A stretch of 64,000 nt of DNA from Acetobacter vaccinii (GCF_008365315.1 NZ_CP043506.1:62001-126000); one strand, 5' to 3'. Shown: positions 1 to 8,687, numbered from the stretch's first letter. The notes: generated by a model not told the origin, from the sequence alone. Program-made: numbers and translations.

Positions 1-453
1 CGACCATGTGTGCAGGAATGGGTAGGCAATGCTCTGCCCTTCAAAATACCCCACATGCCCACTGGCCCAGATGTTGGACAGGTACACCAGCGCATAGGCA
101 CCATTCAGCGCAATATCCGCCCTGTCACTTTGCAGCACCCACCACAGCATGCCCGCCGAAACCAGAACCACCATGCACACAAGCGCTGGCAGCAGCCTGT
201 AAAGGCGGCGCCAGACAAAGCGTTCGGGCCTGAAAGGCTGCTGCATGAAGGCGGAGCGCCCCATGAAATAGCCTGAAATGACAATAAAAATGTCAACGCC
301 AATAAACCCGCCGCGTATCCAGCCCGCATGAAAGAACATGACAAGCAGAACCGCCAGCCCGCGCAGGCCGTCAACATCCCGCCGCCGCGCTGGCGAGGCC
401 AGGCTTTTTGCAAATGTTGCTTTCCAGAACTGCTGAACCCGAGGGAGGGACAT
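1..453 (-). CDS. bcsY: Acyltransferase family 3 membrane protein (bcsY-like), 5' part only
   Basis: Reading the minus strand from an ATG at 453 gives an open frame that runs off the left edge. After about 20 residues it shows the family-3 acyltransferase opening DVDGLRGLAVLLVMFFHAG, then a GGFIGVDIFIVISGYF segment and, at the edge, a FLHTWS motif. These are the usual landmarks of OafA/YrhL-type transacylases, multi-pass inner-membrane enzymes that move acyl groups onto sugars. It follows the SGNH hydrolase and bcsB. In Komagataeibacter the second cellulose operon carries the same bcsX-bcsY pair, so modification of cellulose or a related glucan is a reasonable inference. About 150 residues are visible; the rest lies outside the window. 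The ribosome-binding site is weak, so the start is approximate. Confidence 0.8.
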   Translation of the reverse strand, partial: MSLPRVQQFWKATFAKSLASPARRRDVDGLRGLAVLLVMFFHAGWIRGGFIGVDIFIVISGYFMGRSAFMQQPFRPERFVWRRLYRLLPALVCMVVLVSAGMLWWVLQSDRADIALNGAYALVYLSNIWASGHVGYFEGQSIAYPFLHTWS

Positions 454-515
454 TAACACGACACTCTTACTGCAAAGGGTTTACGGCGCTGCTGTCGCCA
501 CAACCAAAAAATGCT

Positions 516-1169
516 TCAGTTTTTCTTCAGCTTCTCAAGCATGGGCATGGTCTGCGCCAGAATGGCATCACCCCACTGCCGGTAGCTGGCAGCGGTCGGG
601 TGTACACCGTCAATGGTTTTGACACTGCCCTGCGCCATAAGCTGTGTGCCGTCCACATAGGTGCAGGGAGATACTTCCGTTTTCAGAAAGCCTGCCATTT
701 CCTGCGCCCGTTTATCGGTCTTGCCGTAACGGGGGCTGAATTCCCCCCAGGTTGGCCCCACCCAGATACAGGCTGCATCACCCAGGCTGGAGGTCAGGGT
801 TTTCACCTGTTCATCCACCCAGTTTTTGGACATCTCGCTCTGGCCATAGGCCGCCATTGTGTCACCCAGCACCACCATGACAACATTGGGGTGCCACTTT
901 TCCAGCAGGGAGGCGATCGGCGGCGGGGATGTCGGCTTCATCACCGCATCTCCAACCGGAGCGTTGCCAATCCGCTGCGCTGCGCCACAGCCATTGTTGG
1001 GATTAGGCACGACCCAGTCTGCCGCTGTGGAGGAGCAGACACCGTATGTCACCACTTTGGCACCTGCGCTGACATAGGCATCCGGCAGGAGTGTCAGCAG
1101 GGAATCCTTAAACGTGACGTGACTGTCACCAATAATCAGCACTGTCAGCCCAGCCAGAAGCGCACTCAT
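516..1169 (-). CDS. bcsX: SGNH/GDSL-type hydrolase (bcsX-like)
   Basis: The product has about 217 residues. The block I motif IIGDSH lies near residue 13 with the nucleophile Ser at about 16, and the C-terminal block DGVHPTAASY supplies the Asp and His. This marks an SGNH hydrolase or O-acyl esterase/transferase. I chose the ATG at 1169 because GAGGAT stands about 8 bases upstream; an in-frame ATG at 1235 adds 22 residues but has no ribosome-binding site. The hydrophobic start (SALLAGLTVLII) may act as a short signal or anchor. It lies between bcsB and a membrane acyltransferase on the same strand. This pairing recalls alginate-type acetylation systems and the bcsX-bcsY pair of Komagataeibacter. 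Its role in polymer acylation is inferred from context. Confidence 0.75.
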   Translation of the reverse strand: MSALLAGLTVLIIGDSHVTFKDSLLTLLPDAYVSAGAKVVTYGVCSSTAADWVVPNPNNGCGAAQRIGNAPVGDAVMKPTSPPPIASLLEKWHPNVVMVVLGDTMAAYGQSEMSKNWVDEQVKTLTSSLGDAACIWVGPTWGEFSPRYGKTDKRAQEMAGFLKTEVSPCTYVDGTQLMAQGSVKTIDGVHPTAASYRQWGDAILAQTMPMLEKLKKN

Positions 1170-1276
1170 AATTTTATCCTCTCTGTCCTGCGTTGCCAGG
1201 ACCAACCCGCAAACCTGTTCCGGCTTCCGCCCCATTACGGGACGGAAGCCGGACCGTCACTCTGCCAAACCCTGCG

Positions 1277-4045
1277 TCAGGAACTGGCCGATGTATCATC
1301 CGATGAAGGAACATTATGCAGACGCCGCCGCGCACGCGCCTTCAGCAGGGCCATGGCCCCTGTGCCCATAAGGGCAACACCCGCGAGCGAGATCAGGCAC
1401 AGCAGCAGCAGGTGGGATTGCAGATACAGCTCCAGCCTGATCCAGCGCGGCAATGTGCCAACCGCATACTGGCGGGAGTTACGATAATAAGTCAGCCGTG
1501 CCCCATTGCGGATGACAAGGTCACCCTGCATGGCAGGCAGGGATTGCTTATCGCGCAGGCTATCCACCATCTGCACAAGCTGCTGCGGGGTGTCACCCAG
1601 CACCGCCACGACCGAACGATGGCTGACATAGGGTGATTCACCGCCAATCAGCAGACCGGCATTGGCAATCGGGGCATTGAGTGCAGGGGTTGCCCCCTTT
1701 TCTTCCCCACCCAGACCCAGGTTCTGGAAAAGGTACCAGATACCATCAAGCATCGTCCGCTGACCCAGCCTGACACGCTGACCGTTGATCTCGTAAGCAG
1801 AGCCGGTCAGCAGTTCCCGCGCGGGACCGACCTGATCGATGGTGGAAAGAAAGATGATATCGCGCGCCGGGGTCAGGCGGCTGACATCATCACTGGAAAC
1901 AAGCTGGATTCCGGCCACCGGATAATGGGTAGAAGCCCCCAGAAAGCCCATCAGATTCAGGAACGCATTTGCAACGCCGCTGTCAGGCTGCGACGGCATG
2001 ACCACCGCTGTTTCCGAATAATCGGCCATACGGGAGAACGGAAAGGCCGAGCCCGCAAAATACGTCAGGTTAGGCAGTGTGGTGTAATGGTAACTTCCCC
2101 GAAAATCGAAGGAAGAATCCGAATCCACTTCGGCCACGAAGTCCTCGTCCACACGGCGGCAGGCCCCACGGTCGATCGGACGGACGTTGAAGTCGAGCGA
2201 CAGGCGGTTCTGCCCAAACAGCAGAAGCGGCGGCAGGCCAGCACGCACACCCAGAGCCCCGACATGCGGGCCGGAAACCTGCAAACCCCACTGTTTCCAC
2301 ACCGTGTTTTCAAACAGCGGGAAGCTTTCCAGATAAGACGTATTGAGCGACACATCCAAGCGTGAGCCATCATGCTCAAACGCGGCATCCGCAGGAGTAC
2401 GCACCCACAGCTTGACCGGGAACGTACGCTGCCGCCAGCTAAACAGATCGGGCGGCAGGCTGAAGGGAATGTCGATCCCCAACGGGGCACTGCCCTGCCG
2501 CTGCAACGCGGTTGCGGGCATTATTTCCCCAAAGCGCACAACACGGTCTGTTGGCACAAATGCGGGGGCGTCATAAGGCTTGCGCGGTGCAAGGGCGACA
2601 TCTTCCACCACGCGGGATGAGACATCACCCAGCGTATCAGGCGAAAACACCAGCACACGGGCCGCAATTTCCACTTCGCGCTGGTTGCGTCCGGTCACGA
2701 CAAGGATGGTACCCCAGTTGTCATGCGGGTTGGCCACTTCCAGCACGGTCGGGCCTGCGGGCATGCTACCCCTGTCATCGACAGGAATATTCTCGCCCAC
2801 TTCCACAGCGTTCCCCGACATAGGCAGGGTGTTGGAGACCGGGAAGGACACGCCCCGTGCCTCTGCCAGTCTGCCCAGCCAGGAGGCCACAATACCACCG
2901 GCCTTGAGCGAGTTCTGGCCATTCACATGCGGGAACACAAACGGCACCCGCACAACATGCCGCAGGTTAGGGTCAAAGAACGGTGCAGGCAGCCGCGACA
3001 GCTTGCGCACAGGCGGCAGTTGCATGGTGGTGATAATGACCTTGGACAGGTCGGACACGCGGGCCCACAGCACACCATTATGCAGGTCGTTACAGTCGCG
3101 CCTGTATTCACCCGCAAAATGGAAGTTCAGCCGGTTCAGGCCAGTAAAGAATATAGGGTCCAGATCAAACGCAAGCGGCCCAAAGCGGGAGTTCTGCGGG
3201 TCCACCTTGACGGTGCCGACATACTGCTCGTTCAGGGTCAGCGTCAGGCTGCTGGCCTCGGGCAGCAGGGAGGGCGACAGAGCGCCATCTATAACTACCT
3301 GCGCACGGGTTACGACCTCGTCCGCCGGAACGGGAATGTCAAAACCCTGTAGCGGCGAAAAGCCCCGCAATGTCATGGGCGTGGTAATGCCCAGTTCCCG
3401 GAAGGTCATTGTCCGGGTGATTTCATGCCGGGCTGCCGGGTTTATAACGGGGGCAGGAGGCAGCGGAGCAGGCAATGCAGCCGCTTCGGGGTAAGCCGGA
3501 TCGACCACGGGGGCAGGCTGTTCAGGCGCTGCTGCGTAAGCAGGTGCGGGAGCCGCCACCGGAGGGGCAGCCTGCTGTGGTGCGGGCACTGCGGGTGCCG
3601 GGGCAAACCCTGCTGACTGGGCTGGCGCATAAGCCGGAACGGACGGCGGAGGCGGTGCGGACGTCTGACCTGCCGGGTCAACCAGCCCCGCCTGCGGCAT
3701 GGGCGCAGGCACGGCTGAAGGAGCAGAAACCGGAGGTGGCACATAGGCCGGGGGCGCAGGGGGCACCACGCCTGCCTGGGGGCGCGTAACTGCTGCGACC
3801 GGAGCTGGAGCCTGATTGTAAGAAGCCTGCGCAACCGGCGAAGGGGCACCCAGTGCCGCTACTGGCTGCGCGTTGCGCGATACATCCGTGGGAGCCAGCG
3901 GCGCGCTGGGCCGCTCTGGCACTTCATAAGGGGCAGAGTCCTGCGATGACGCAACCTGTGCTTTGGCATGACCAACAAGAATAGCCCATGCCACAACAGC
4001 ACAGGCACCACGGCACCAGCCTCGGCGCGAAGCAGCGTTCAACAC
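1277..4045 (-). CDS. bcsB: Cellulose synthase regulatory subunit BcsB
   Basis: The 922-residue product begins with a signal peptide (about 1-29, ending GHAKA). A Pro/Ala/Val-rich low-complexity stretch follows to about residue 205, and then the BcsB core, recognisable from ITRTMTFRELGITTPMTLRG, GEYRRDCNDLHNGVLWARVS and KLSRLPAPFFDPNLRHVV. One membrane helix near 878-902 precedes a basic cytoplasmic tail. BcsB is the periplasmic, membrane-anchored partner of the synthase BcsA and guides the nascent glucan. The start is GTG at 4045 and no upstream ATG fits. Upstream is a family 8 endoglucanase and downstream a bcsX-bcsY pair. No bcsA lies in the expected position, and the gap upstream is only 188 bases. 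The linker is unusually long for BcsB. Confidence 0.93.
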   Translation of the reverse strand: MLNAASRRGWCRGACAVVAWAILVGHAKAQVASSQDSAPYEVPERPSAPLAPTDVSRNAQPVAALGAPSPVAQASYNQAPAPVAAVTRPQAGVVPPAPPAYVPPPVSAPSAVPAPMPQAGLVDPAGQTSAPPPPSVPAYAPAQSAGFAPAPAVPAPQQAAPPVAAPAPAYAAAPEQPAPVVDPAYPEAAALPAPLPPAPVINPAARHEITRTMTFRELGITTPMTLRGFSPLQGFDIPVPADEVVTRAQVVIDGALSPSLLPEASSLTLTLNEQYVGTVKVDPQNSRFGPLAFDLDPIFFTGLNRLNFHFAGEYRRDCNDLHNGVLWARVSDLSKVIITTMQLPPVRKLSRLPAPFFDPNLRHVVRVPFVFPHVNGQNSLKAGGIVASWLGRLAEARGVSFPVSNTLPMSGNAVEVGENIPVDDRGSMPAGPTVLEVANPHDNWGTILVVTGRNQREVEIAARVLVFSPDTLGDVSSRVVEDVALAPRKPYDAPAFVPTDRVVRFGEIMPATALQRQGSAPLGIDIPFSLPPDLFSWRQRTFPVKLWVRTPADAAFEHDGSRLDVSLNTSYLESFPLFENTVWKQWGLQVSGPHVGALGVRAGLPPLLLFGQNRLSLDFNVRPIDRGACRRVDEDFVAEVDSDSSFDFRGSYHYTTLPNLTYFAGSAFPFSRMADYSETAVVMPSQPDSGVANAFLNLMGFLGASTHYPVAGIQLVSSDDVSRLTPARDIIFLSTIDQVGPARELLTGSAYEINGQRVRLGQRTMLDGIWYLFQNLGLGGEEKGATPALNAPIANAGLLIGGESPYVSHRSVVAVLGDTPQQLVQMVDSLRDKQSLPAMQGDLVIRNGARLTYYRNSRQYAVGTLPRWIRLELYLQSHLLLLCLISLAGVALMGTGAMALLKARARRRLHNVPSSDDTSASS

Positions 4046-4233
4046 AGAGATTTCATCCTTTATGGCACGGGGCTGTTACAAAGATGCGCCACGCTATCAT
4101 GTAAAAGCCAAACAGATCAATGCTGTTTCACTTTACTATGAGGTCACCTGAAAAATCTTTACAAAACAGAGCAGACACAGTTCGTGAAAATTTCATTAAC
4201 AAGATATTAATGGCGTCAATTGATGAAAATTAT

Positions 4234-5268
4234 TCAAGTCAAAACGTCATCCGATGCAAGTCTTGCCAACATACAGAGGGCTGCGGAGTAATAGTCGTTA
4301 CTTCTCAAAACTGAAGGTAGCACGTCCGACAGAGCCCCATCGTAAGTCAACCCTGTGCACAGAGCGATGGCCCGGAACCCCTCCGGCCCGGAATACGGGG
4401 CACACTGGTTGGTGGTCACATCGACCCAGGCAGGCAGGTGCTCAGGCCCGAATGTGTTCCAAAACGTGCTGTAGGTTGCCTGATCCTCGTCCGTAAAAAC
4501 ACGGCCCCACCACATGTACAACGGCACACGCACCGCATTGTAGGAAAACCGGGGTGGCCAGCCCTGTGCTGGAGCCGGAACCAGCCCGCCCCCTGTCAGT
4601 TCAACCCAGTCGGGCGGCAAAAACCATTTTCCAAACCGGCAGACAGCCAGCAGCACCTGCCCGTCCCGTATAATATCGTACCAGACCGGGTCATCCTGCG
4701 CGGCGTCCTGCAAGGCCGGAAAGACGTAATAGGAGGGATTGATGACCGTGCGCTGCGGAAAGACAAAACCATTCTGGCCAGGCAGAAGGAAGCTGCGCCC
4801 ACCGATCCTGACCACCAGCTTTTCACGCACAGCGCGGTACAGCGTCTGCGCTGCCCGGCGATAGCCCTCATCCCCCCAACGCCGCCCGGCGCGGGACAAA
4901 GCAAGGGCCAGAATCAGTTCTCCATCCGTGGCGGAAGATGGGTCGGGCACGGGGTCTGCTGCACCGGGTATGTATTTCCAGGCATGGAGTGCTGTGCCTG
5001 TTTGGCGCAGGTTCTGTTCGGTCCAGGTCCATAGGCGCTCAAAGCTGCCCCGGTCATCGGCGTGCTGGGCAAACAGCATGCCGTAGCCCTGCCCTTCCGT
5101 GTGCGAAATGCCACCATTACCAGTGTCCAGCACCCGCCCTTCGGGGCTTACAAAACGCTCACGAAAGCTGGCCCATTCCTCCTGCCGGGCGGCGCGGGCT
5201 TGTGGTGCCAGGCCAAGCCCCGCACCTATGGCTGCCCCACCTGCGACAAACATCCTGCGTCCCAGCAT
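4234..5268 (-). CDS. bcsZ: Glycosyl hydrolase family 8 endoglucanase (CMCax/BcsZ type)
   Basis: The 344-residue protein matches the length of the CMCax endoglucanase of cellulose-producing acetic acid bacteria. The N-terminus has a twin-arginine-like signal (GRRMFVAGG, processing after ARA near residue 26), so the enzyme is exported. The family 8 signature SHTEGQGYGML places the proton-donor Glu at about residue 58, and ATDGELILALAL gives the conserved Asp at about 115. It cleaves beta-1,4-glucan and in this group is needed for orderly cellulose synthesis. A strong GGAGGAGA ribosome-binding site precedes the ATG. The gene lies between the exopolysaccharide initiating transferase and bcsB on the same strand. 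I see no terminator after it, so read-through into bcsB is possible. Confidence 0.93.
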   Translation of the reverse strand: MLGRRMFVAGGAAIGAGLGLAPQARAARQEEWASFRERFVSPEGRVLDTGNGGISHTEGQGYGMLFAQHADDRGSFERLWTWTEQNLRQTGTALHAWKYIPGAADPVPDPSSATDGELILALALSRAGRRWGDEGYRRAAQTLYRAVREKLVVRIGGRSFLLPGQNGFVFPQRTVINPSYYVFPALQDAAQDDPVWYDIIRDGQVLLAVCRFGKWFLPPDWVELTGGGLVPAPAQGWPPRFSYNAVRVPLYMWWGRVFTDEDQATYSTFWNTFGPEHLPAWVDVTTNQCAPYSGPEGFRAIALCTGLTYDGALSDVLPSVLRSNDYYSAALCMLARLASDDVLT

Positions 5269-5335
5269 TGTCTCCTCCGTGCGCCGTTAGTTACGTCGTC
5301 GTCCCGCATACGTCTGACAGAATATACCTGTCTGG

Positions 5336-6358
5336 TCAGAACGCATTCTCACGGCTGAACAGGACAATTTTAAATGTCCTGAATATAATTTTCATATCAA
5401 GAAGAAACGACCAGTGTGTGATGTAGTATAAGTCAAAATCAACACGCTTCTGTGCGGCTTCACGTGTTGTAATTTCACCCCGGTAGCCTTCAACCTGCGC
5501 AAGCCCCGTCATGCCCGGCCGGACACGGTGCCGGGCTGAATAGCAGTCGATCGCCTTTTCATACAGTTCGTCCCCCACACGCATGGCAGTCGCGTGCGCT
5601 CGTGGTCCAACCACCGACATCTCACCAAATAGGACATTAAAAAGCTGGGGCAGTTCATCCAGGCTGAAATTACGCAGGTAACGGCCCAGCCGCGTAACAC
5701 GCGGGTCATTGCGGGAGGTGCGGATAGCCCCTGTTGCGTCACCCTTCTCCTGGTACATTGTCCGGAACTTGAAAACCCGGATCACCTGGTCATTAAAACC
5801 GTAGCGGTTCTGAACAAAAAACACCGGCCCACGGCTGTCCAGCTTGATCAGACCGGCAATAAGCAGAAAAAGCGGAGACAGGCAGGTAATCAGGATAACC
5901 GACAGCACCTTGTCTTCCATCCATTTGACCCAGAAATTACTGCCCGACAAAGGCTGGCGGCTGATGGGCATAAGGCACATGCCCAGATCATCCTGCACAG
6001 GCCCGCGGGAAAAACCGGGGGGGATGATATCCATGGCCAGATAGACATCGACCGGCAGCACAATCACCTTTTGCACAATGGCGCGCAGGCGCTCACGCCC
6101 GGCATCAAAAATGGCAATGATGATCATGTCCGGCAGGTCCTGCCGGCACACTGCGATCATATCATCCACACAACCCAGCACAGGCACGGTGTGGCCGACA
6201 CTTTCAAGGCGCTTCCAGCGATCGTCAAAAATGCCGATCACCTCATACACATCGGGTTTTTCACGCAGTTTCTGGACGATTTTTTCCCCATCAGGGGCAC
6301 CACCCAGAATAAGCACCTTCTTTTTCGCGGCCGGTGCGCGACGTCCCTTATGCAGCAT
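5336..6358 (-). CDS. Undecaprenyl-phosphate sugar-1-phosphate transferase, short form
   Basis: This enzyme loads the first sugar of an exopolysaccharide repeat unit onto the lipid carrier. About 340 residues contain a nucleotide-binding-like N-terminal domain (KKKVLILGG to about residue 130), one membrane helix near 150-172, and the bacterial sugar transferase domain with KFRTM, LDELPQLFNVL, VGPRAH and RPGMTGLAQVEGYRG. Relatives such as GumD and AceA have four or five further N-terminal helices and 470-520 residues, and those are absent. I chose the ATG at 6358 for its GGAGG site 5 bases upstream. The frame stays open to 6541, inside the preceding gene. It follows a wecG-like gene on the same strand. 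Glucose-1-phosphate is the likely substrate by family, but unproven. Confidence 0.88.
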   Translation of the reverse strand: MLHKGRRAPAAKKKVLILGGAPDGEKIVQKLREKPDVYEVIGIFDDRWKRLESVGHTVPVLGCVDDMIAVCRQDLPDMIIIAIFDAGRERLRAIVQKVIVLPVDVYLAMDIIPPGFSRGPVQDDLGMCLMPISRQPLSGSNFWVKWMEDKVLSVILITCLSPLFLLIAGLIKLDSRGPVFFVQNRYGFNDQVIRVFKFRTMYQEKGDATGAIRTSRNDPRVTRLGRYLRNFSLDELPQLFNVLFGEMSVVGPRAHATAMRVGDELYEKAIDCYSARHRVRPGMTGLAQVEGYRGEITTREAAQKRVDFDLYYITHWSFLLDMKIIFRTFKIVLFSRENAF

Positions 6359-6432
6359 TGCGCCCTCCATGGCTGTAAGCCCCCGTGGCACGATACGGCC
6401 CGCATACCCTGTCCACCATAGCGCCTGCTCCT

Positions 6433-7173
6433 TCAGCCACGACGTGTCATATCCTTGAGAACAGCCCAGGCAAAACCTGCCGCTGAAACAACATAACGGC
6501 GCAGCAGCCTGCGTGGCTCCATGGCAATGCGCCACAACCATTCCAGATTACAGGCCAGTACCAGCCGAGGGGGCTGGGGCAAAAGCCCAAACGCCACCAG
6601 CAACGCCTGCCCTATACACAAGGCCCAGCATGGGGGCAGGTCCTGCCGGTACTGATCCAGAAAAATCTCACTCCGGGGAGCCCCCACCCCCATAAACAGC
6701 AAGGTGGTGCCGTGCTGGCTTATGCACTGGGCCAGAGTGGCACAGTCGGCCGGGCGGGTCTCAAACCCATAGTCTGGCACATAACACTCCAGCACGTCCG
6801 ACAAACCGTTACGGGCCGCCCAGGCTTTGGCAGCCGCAACAGTGCGCGCACTGTCGAGCACCATAAATAACCTGTGCCGCGCCAGACGTTGGGGCTGGGC
6901 CAACAGGGCTGCCACAATACCCCGGCCTGTCACCCGGCCTGTCGCCGGCAGCCCTCTGGCACGGGCATAGTAGTAAAGCGGAAAACCATCACACGTCAGC
7001 AAGGCCGCGTTCTGGCAGGCCCGCAGCAAAGCCGGATTATGGCCCATAAGGCTGATATGCTGGATATTGGGTGTAATCACCGCCCCCACACCCTGGGCTG
7101 CGGTACGGTGGGTTGTGACCACACGCTCCGCCACCCCCTGCTCCGTCAAGGTGGAAAAGCGCAGTCCGAACAT
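6433..7173 (-). CDS. WecG/TagA/CpsF-family glycosyltransferase
   Basis: The product has about 246 residues. Motifs are TPNIQHI, CDGFPLYYYARARGL with VTGRG, LLFMGVGAPRSEIF, and a basic C-terminus NLEWLWRIAMEPRRLLRRY, the usual membrane-proximal end of the GT26 family. Members add a uronic or amino sugar to a lipid-linked intermediate at the inner face of the membrane (WecG, TagA, and GumM in xanthan synthesis). The ATG at 7173 coincides with the family core; an in-frame GTG at 7254 would add 27 residues without domain content. It lies between a PAP2 phosphatase and the initiating transferase in one minus-strand run. The donor sugar cannot be read from the sequence. Confidence 0.88.
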   Translation of the reverse strand: MFGLRFSTLTEQGVAERVVTTHRTAAQGVGAVITPNIQHISLMGHNPALLRACQNAALLTCDGFPLYYYARARGLPATGRVTGRGIVAALLAQPQRLARHRLFMVLDSARTVAAAKAWAARNGLSDVLECYVPDYGFETRPADCATLAQCISQHGTTLLFMGVGAPRSEIFLDQYRQDLPPCWALCIGQALLVAFGLLPQPPRLVLACNLEWLWRIAMEPRRLLRRYVVSAAGFAWAVLKDMTRRG

Positions 7174-7364
7174 AGGGTAATTTTCCGGCAGGACAGGCAA
7201 TGGCTTTCTCACACACTCTATCCGGCCAACACCGGACGTAAGCCCCGCAGGCACCAGCCCAGGGCGGGATAAACAGGGGAAAAGCAGGCTGACAGCATTC
7301 TCTGATGCCAGACCCGCAGTAAATTATTCTTTAGACACACACAACTGCAACAACAGCCGCCCGT

Positions 7365-7946
7365 CTACCACCCCAACGACTGATCTGCTGAGAAATAAGA
7401 AATCCGAAACATTTTCTGCAAGAAAGGCTCTGCTTCCAGAACCGAGCCATGAAAAAGCAGAACAATCGGCAGCAGCACCGGCACACAGAACCGCACCAGA
7501 TAGACTGGCACTTCCGGCAGGCTGGCATTAATCACCGATGCCCCGAGGATACCAAGCACAGCACCCGACACCACTTCCTCCGGTGTGTGGGCGTGCAGAA
7601 CCAGACGCGTATAACCGATGACACAGGCTATCAGCAGCGGGGGCAGCAGGGCCAGAAACCACGAACGCTTGCGGGGCTGCAAAAGCATGTTTGCCAGACT
7701 GCCATAAACAACCGTACTGGCCGCCACATGCCCGCTGACACTAAAGGCCCGGCCCTCGACCCCAAACTGCTGCGCCCAGAACAACCCGGCAAACTTCAGC
7801 AGCACCAGACAGGCCAGACACAGGCCCACGCCAAAGCCCCACACAATGGCACCGCGTCGCCAGCCCGTAACGACAAACATGATAACCGCCACCACAAACA
7901 ACGGCAGGATGACGGCCTCGTCACCAAAATCGGTCAGAAACTTCAT
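7365..7946 (-). CDS. PAP2-superfamily membrane phosphatase
   Basis: A protein of about 193 residues with five or so membrane helices. It contains SVSGH near residue 70, and downstream YTRLVLHAHTPEE, which corresponds to the Arg/His motif of PAP2 phosphatases with Glu where Asp is usual. The first motif (Lys...Arg-Pro) is not clear. Such enzymes remove phosphate from lipid phosphates. In an exopolysaccharide locus the attractive substrate is undecaprenyl pyrophosphate released by polymerisation, which would be recycled; this is inference. I chose the ATG at 7946 because GGAAG lies 5 bases upstream; TTG at 7958 is the alternative. Confidence 0.8.
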   Translation of the reverse strand: MKFLTDFGDEAVILPLFVVAVIMFVVTGWRRGAIVWGFGVGLCLACLVLLKFAGLFWAQQFGVEGRAFSVSGHVAASTVVYGSLANMLLQPRKRSWFLALLPPLLIACVIGYTRLVLHAHTPEEVVSGAVLGILGASVINASLPEVPVYLVRFCVPVLLPIVLLFHGSVLEAEPFLQKMFRISYFSADQSLGW

Positions 7947-8024
7947 CAACTCTTCCAAATCCCCCGTCGCGCACGCCTTTATGCCGGGTATGGCGGCATG
8001 GTGCGTCTGCGCCTGCTGGTGGCA

Positions 8025-8687
8025 TCAGAGCCGTTTGTAAAGAAAACCCGGTATATAGAAATGCCGTTTGTTAAGAACAGCCCCAAGCAGGCCGCCACGC
8101 ATTTCTTCAACACGGTCCATCAGGCTTCTGACTTCACTGCGTTCCGTACTTTCGGCCGCAATGACTATAATATTGGTATCCACATAGGGCGACAGCACAC
8201 CCCCCATGTAGGAGCGGCTCAGGGCTGGGGCATCCACCAGAATCAGATCCCACTGCGCCCGCTGGCCAGCCAGAAAATCGACCCAGTCCTTCAGGTGCAT
8301 CTGTGCGCCCTCAAGGGGGGCTGCAAATACAAGTCTGGCACTGCGTGTCTGGCACAGGCCAAGCCGACCGCCGCAGGTTGCTGCGACATCTTCCAACCTC
8401 TCGCCCGGTGCCAGACCGTAGCGGTCTTCCATGGTCTGGCCAATGCTGCCTGCCAACCCATCAATCGACAACAGCAGCACCTTAAGCCCCAGTACCTGGC
8501 TGGCGACAACGGCAAAATCACGCGTGATGCTCGATGTGCCCTCACCATCCTGCGCGGCAAGAAACTGGATGGCAAACGCCCTGCCCTCGGTTTCCGCTGG
8601 CAGCATATAGAGCAGGCGTGTTGCTTCTTTTTCCTGCATAAAGCGGCAGGTCAGGCCACTGTCTTCTGGCTTTTGCGCGTCGCTCAT
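8025..8687 (-). CDS. CpsD/BY-kinase-like P-loop protein with degenerate Walker A
   Basis: The 220-residue protein has the layout of the cytoplasmic ATPase domain of Wzc/CpsD tyrosine autokinases. A Walker A position reads AAQDGEGTSS (about 44-53), the A' strand reads KVLLLSIDG (69-77) and the Walker B reads DLILVDAP (147-154). The invariant lysine of GxxGEGKS is replaced by threonine, and the usual C-terminal tyrosine cluster is missing (only two Tyr in the last ten residues). It is probably a pseudokinase or regulatory partner of the Wzz/GumC protein encoded immediately upstream, whose frame it overlaps by 4 bases (ATGA). GGAGG stands 5 bases before the ATG. True catalytic activity is doubtful. 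Confidence 0.8.
   Translation of the reverse strand: MSDAQKPEDSGLTCRFMQEKEATRLLYMLPAETEGRAFAIQFLAAQDGEGTSSITRDFAVVASQVLGLKVLLLSIDGLAGSIGQTMEDRYGLAPGERLEDVAATCGGRLGLCQTRSARLVFAAPLEGAQMHLKDWVDFLAGQRAQWDLILVDAPALSRSYMGGVLSPYVDTNIIVIAAESTERSEVRSLMDRVEEMRGGLLGAVLNKRHFYIPGFLYKRL

Noticed and set aside
408-1487. A 359-codon plus-strand open frame
   Set aside because: It covers the SGNH hydrolase and the end of bcsB in antisense and contains no domain.
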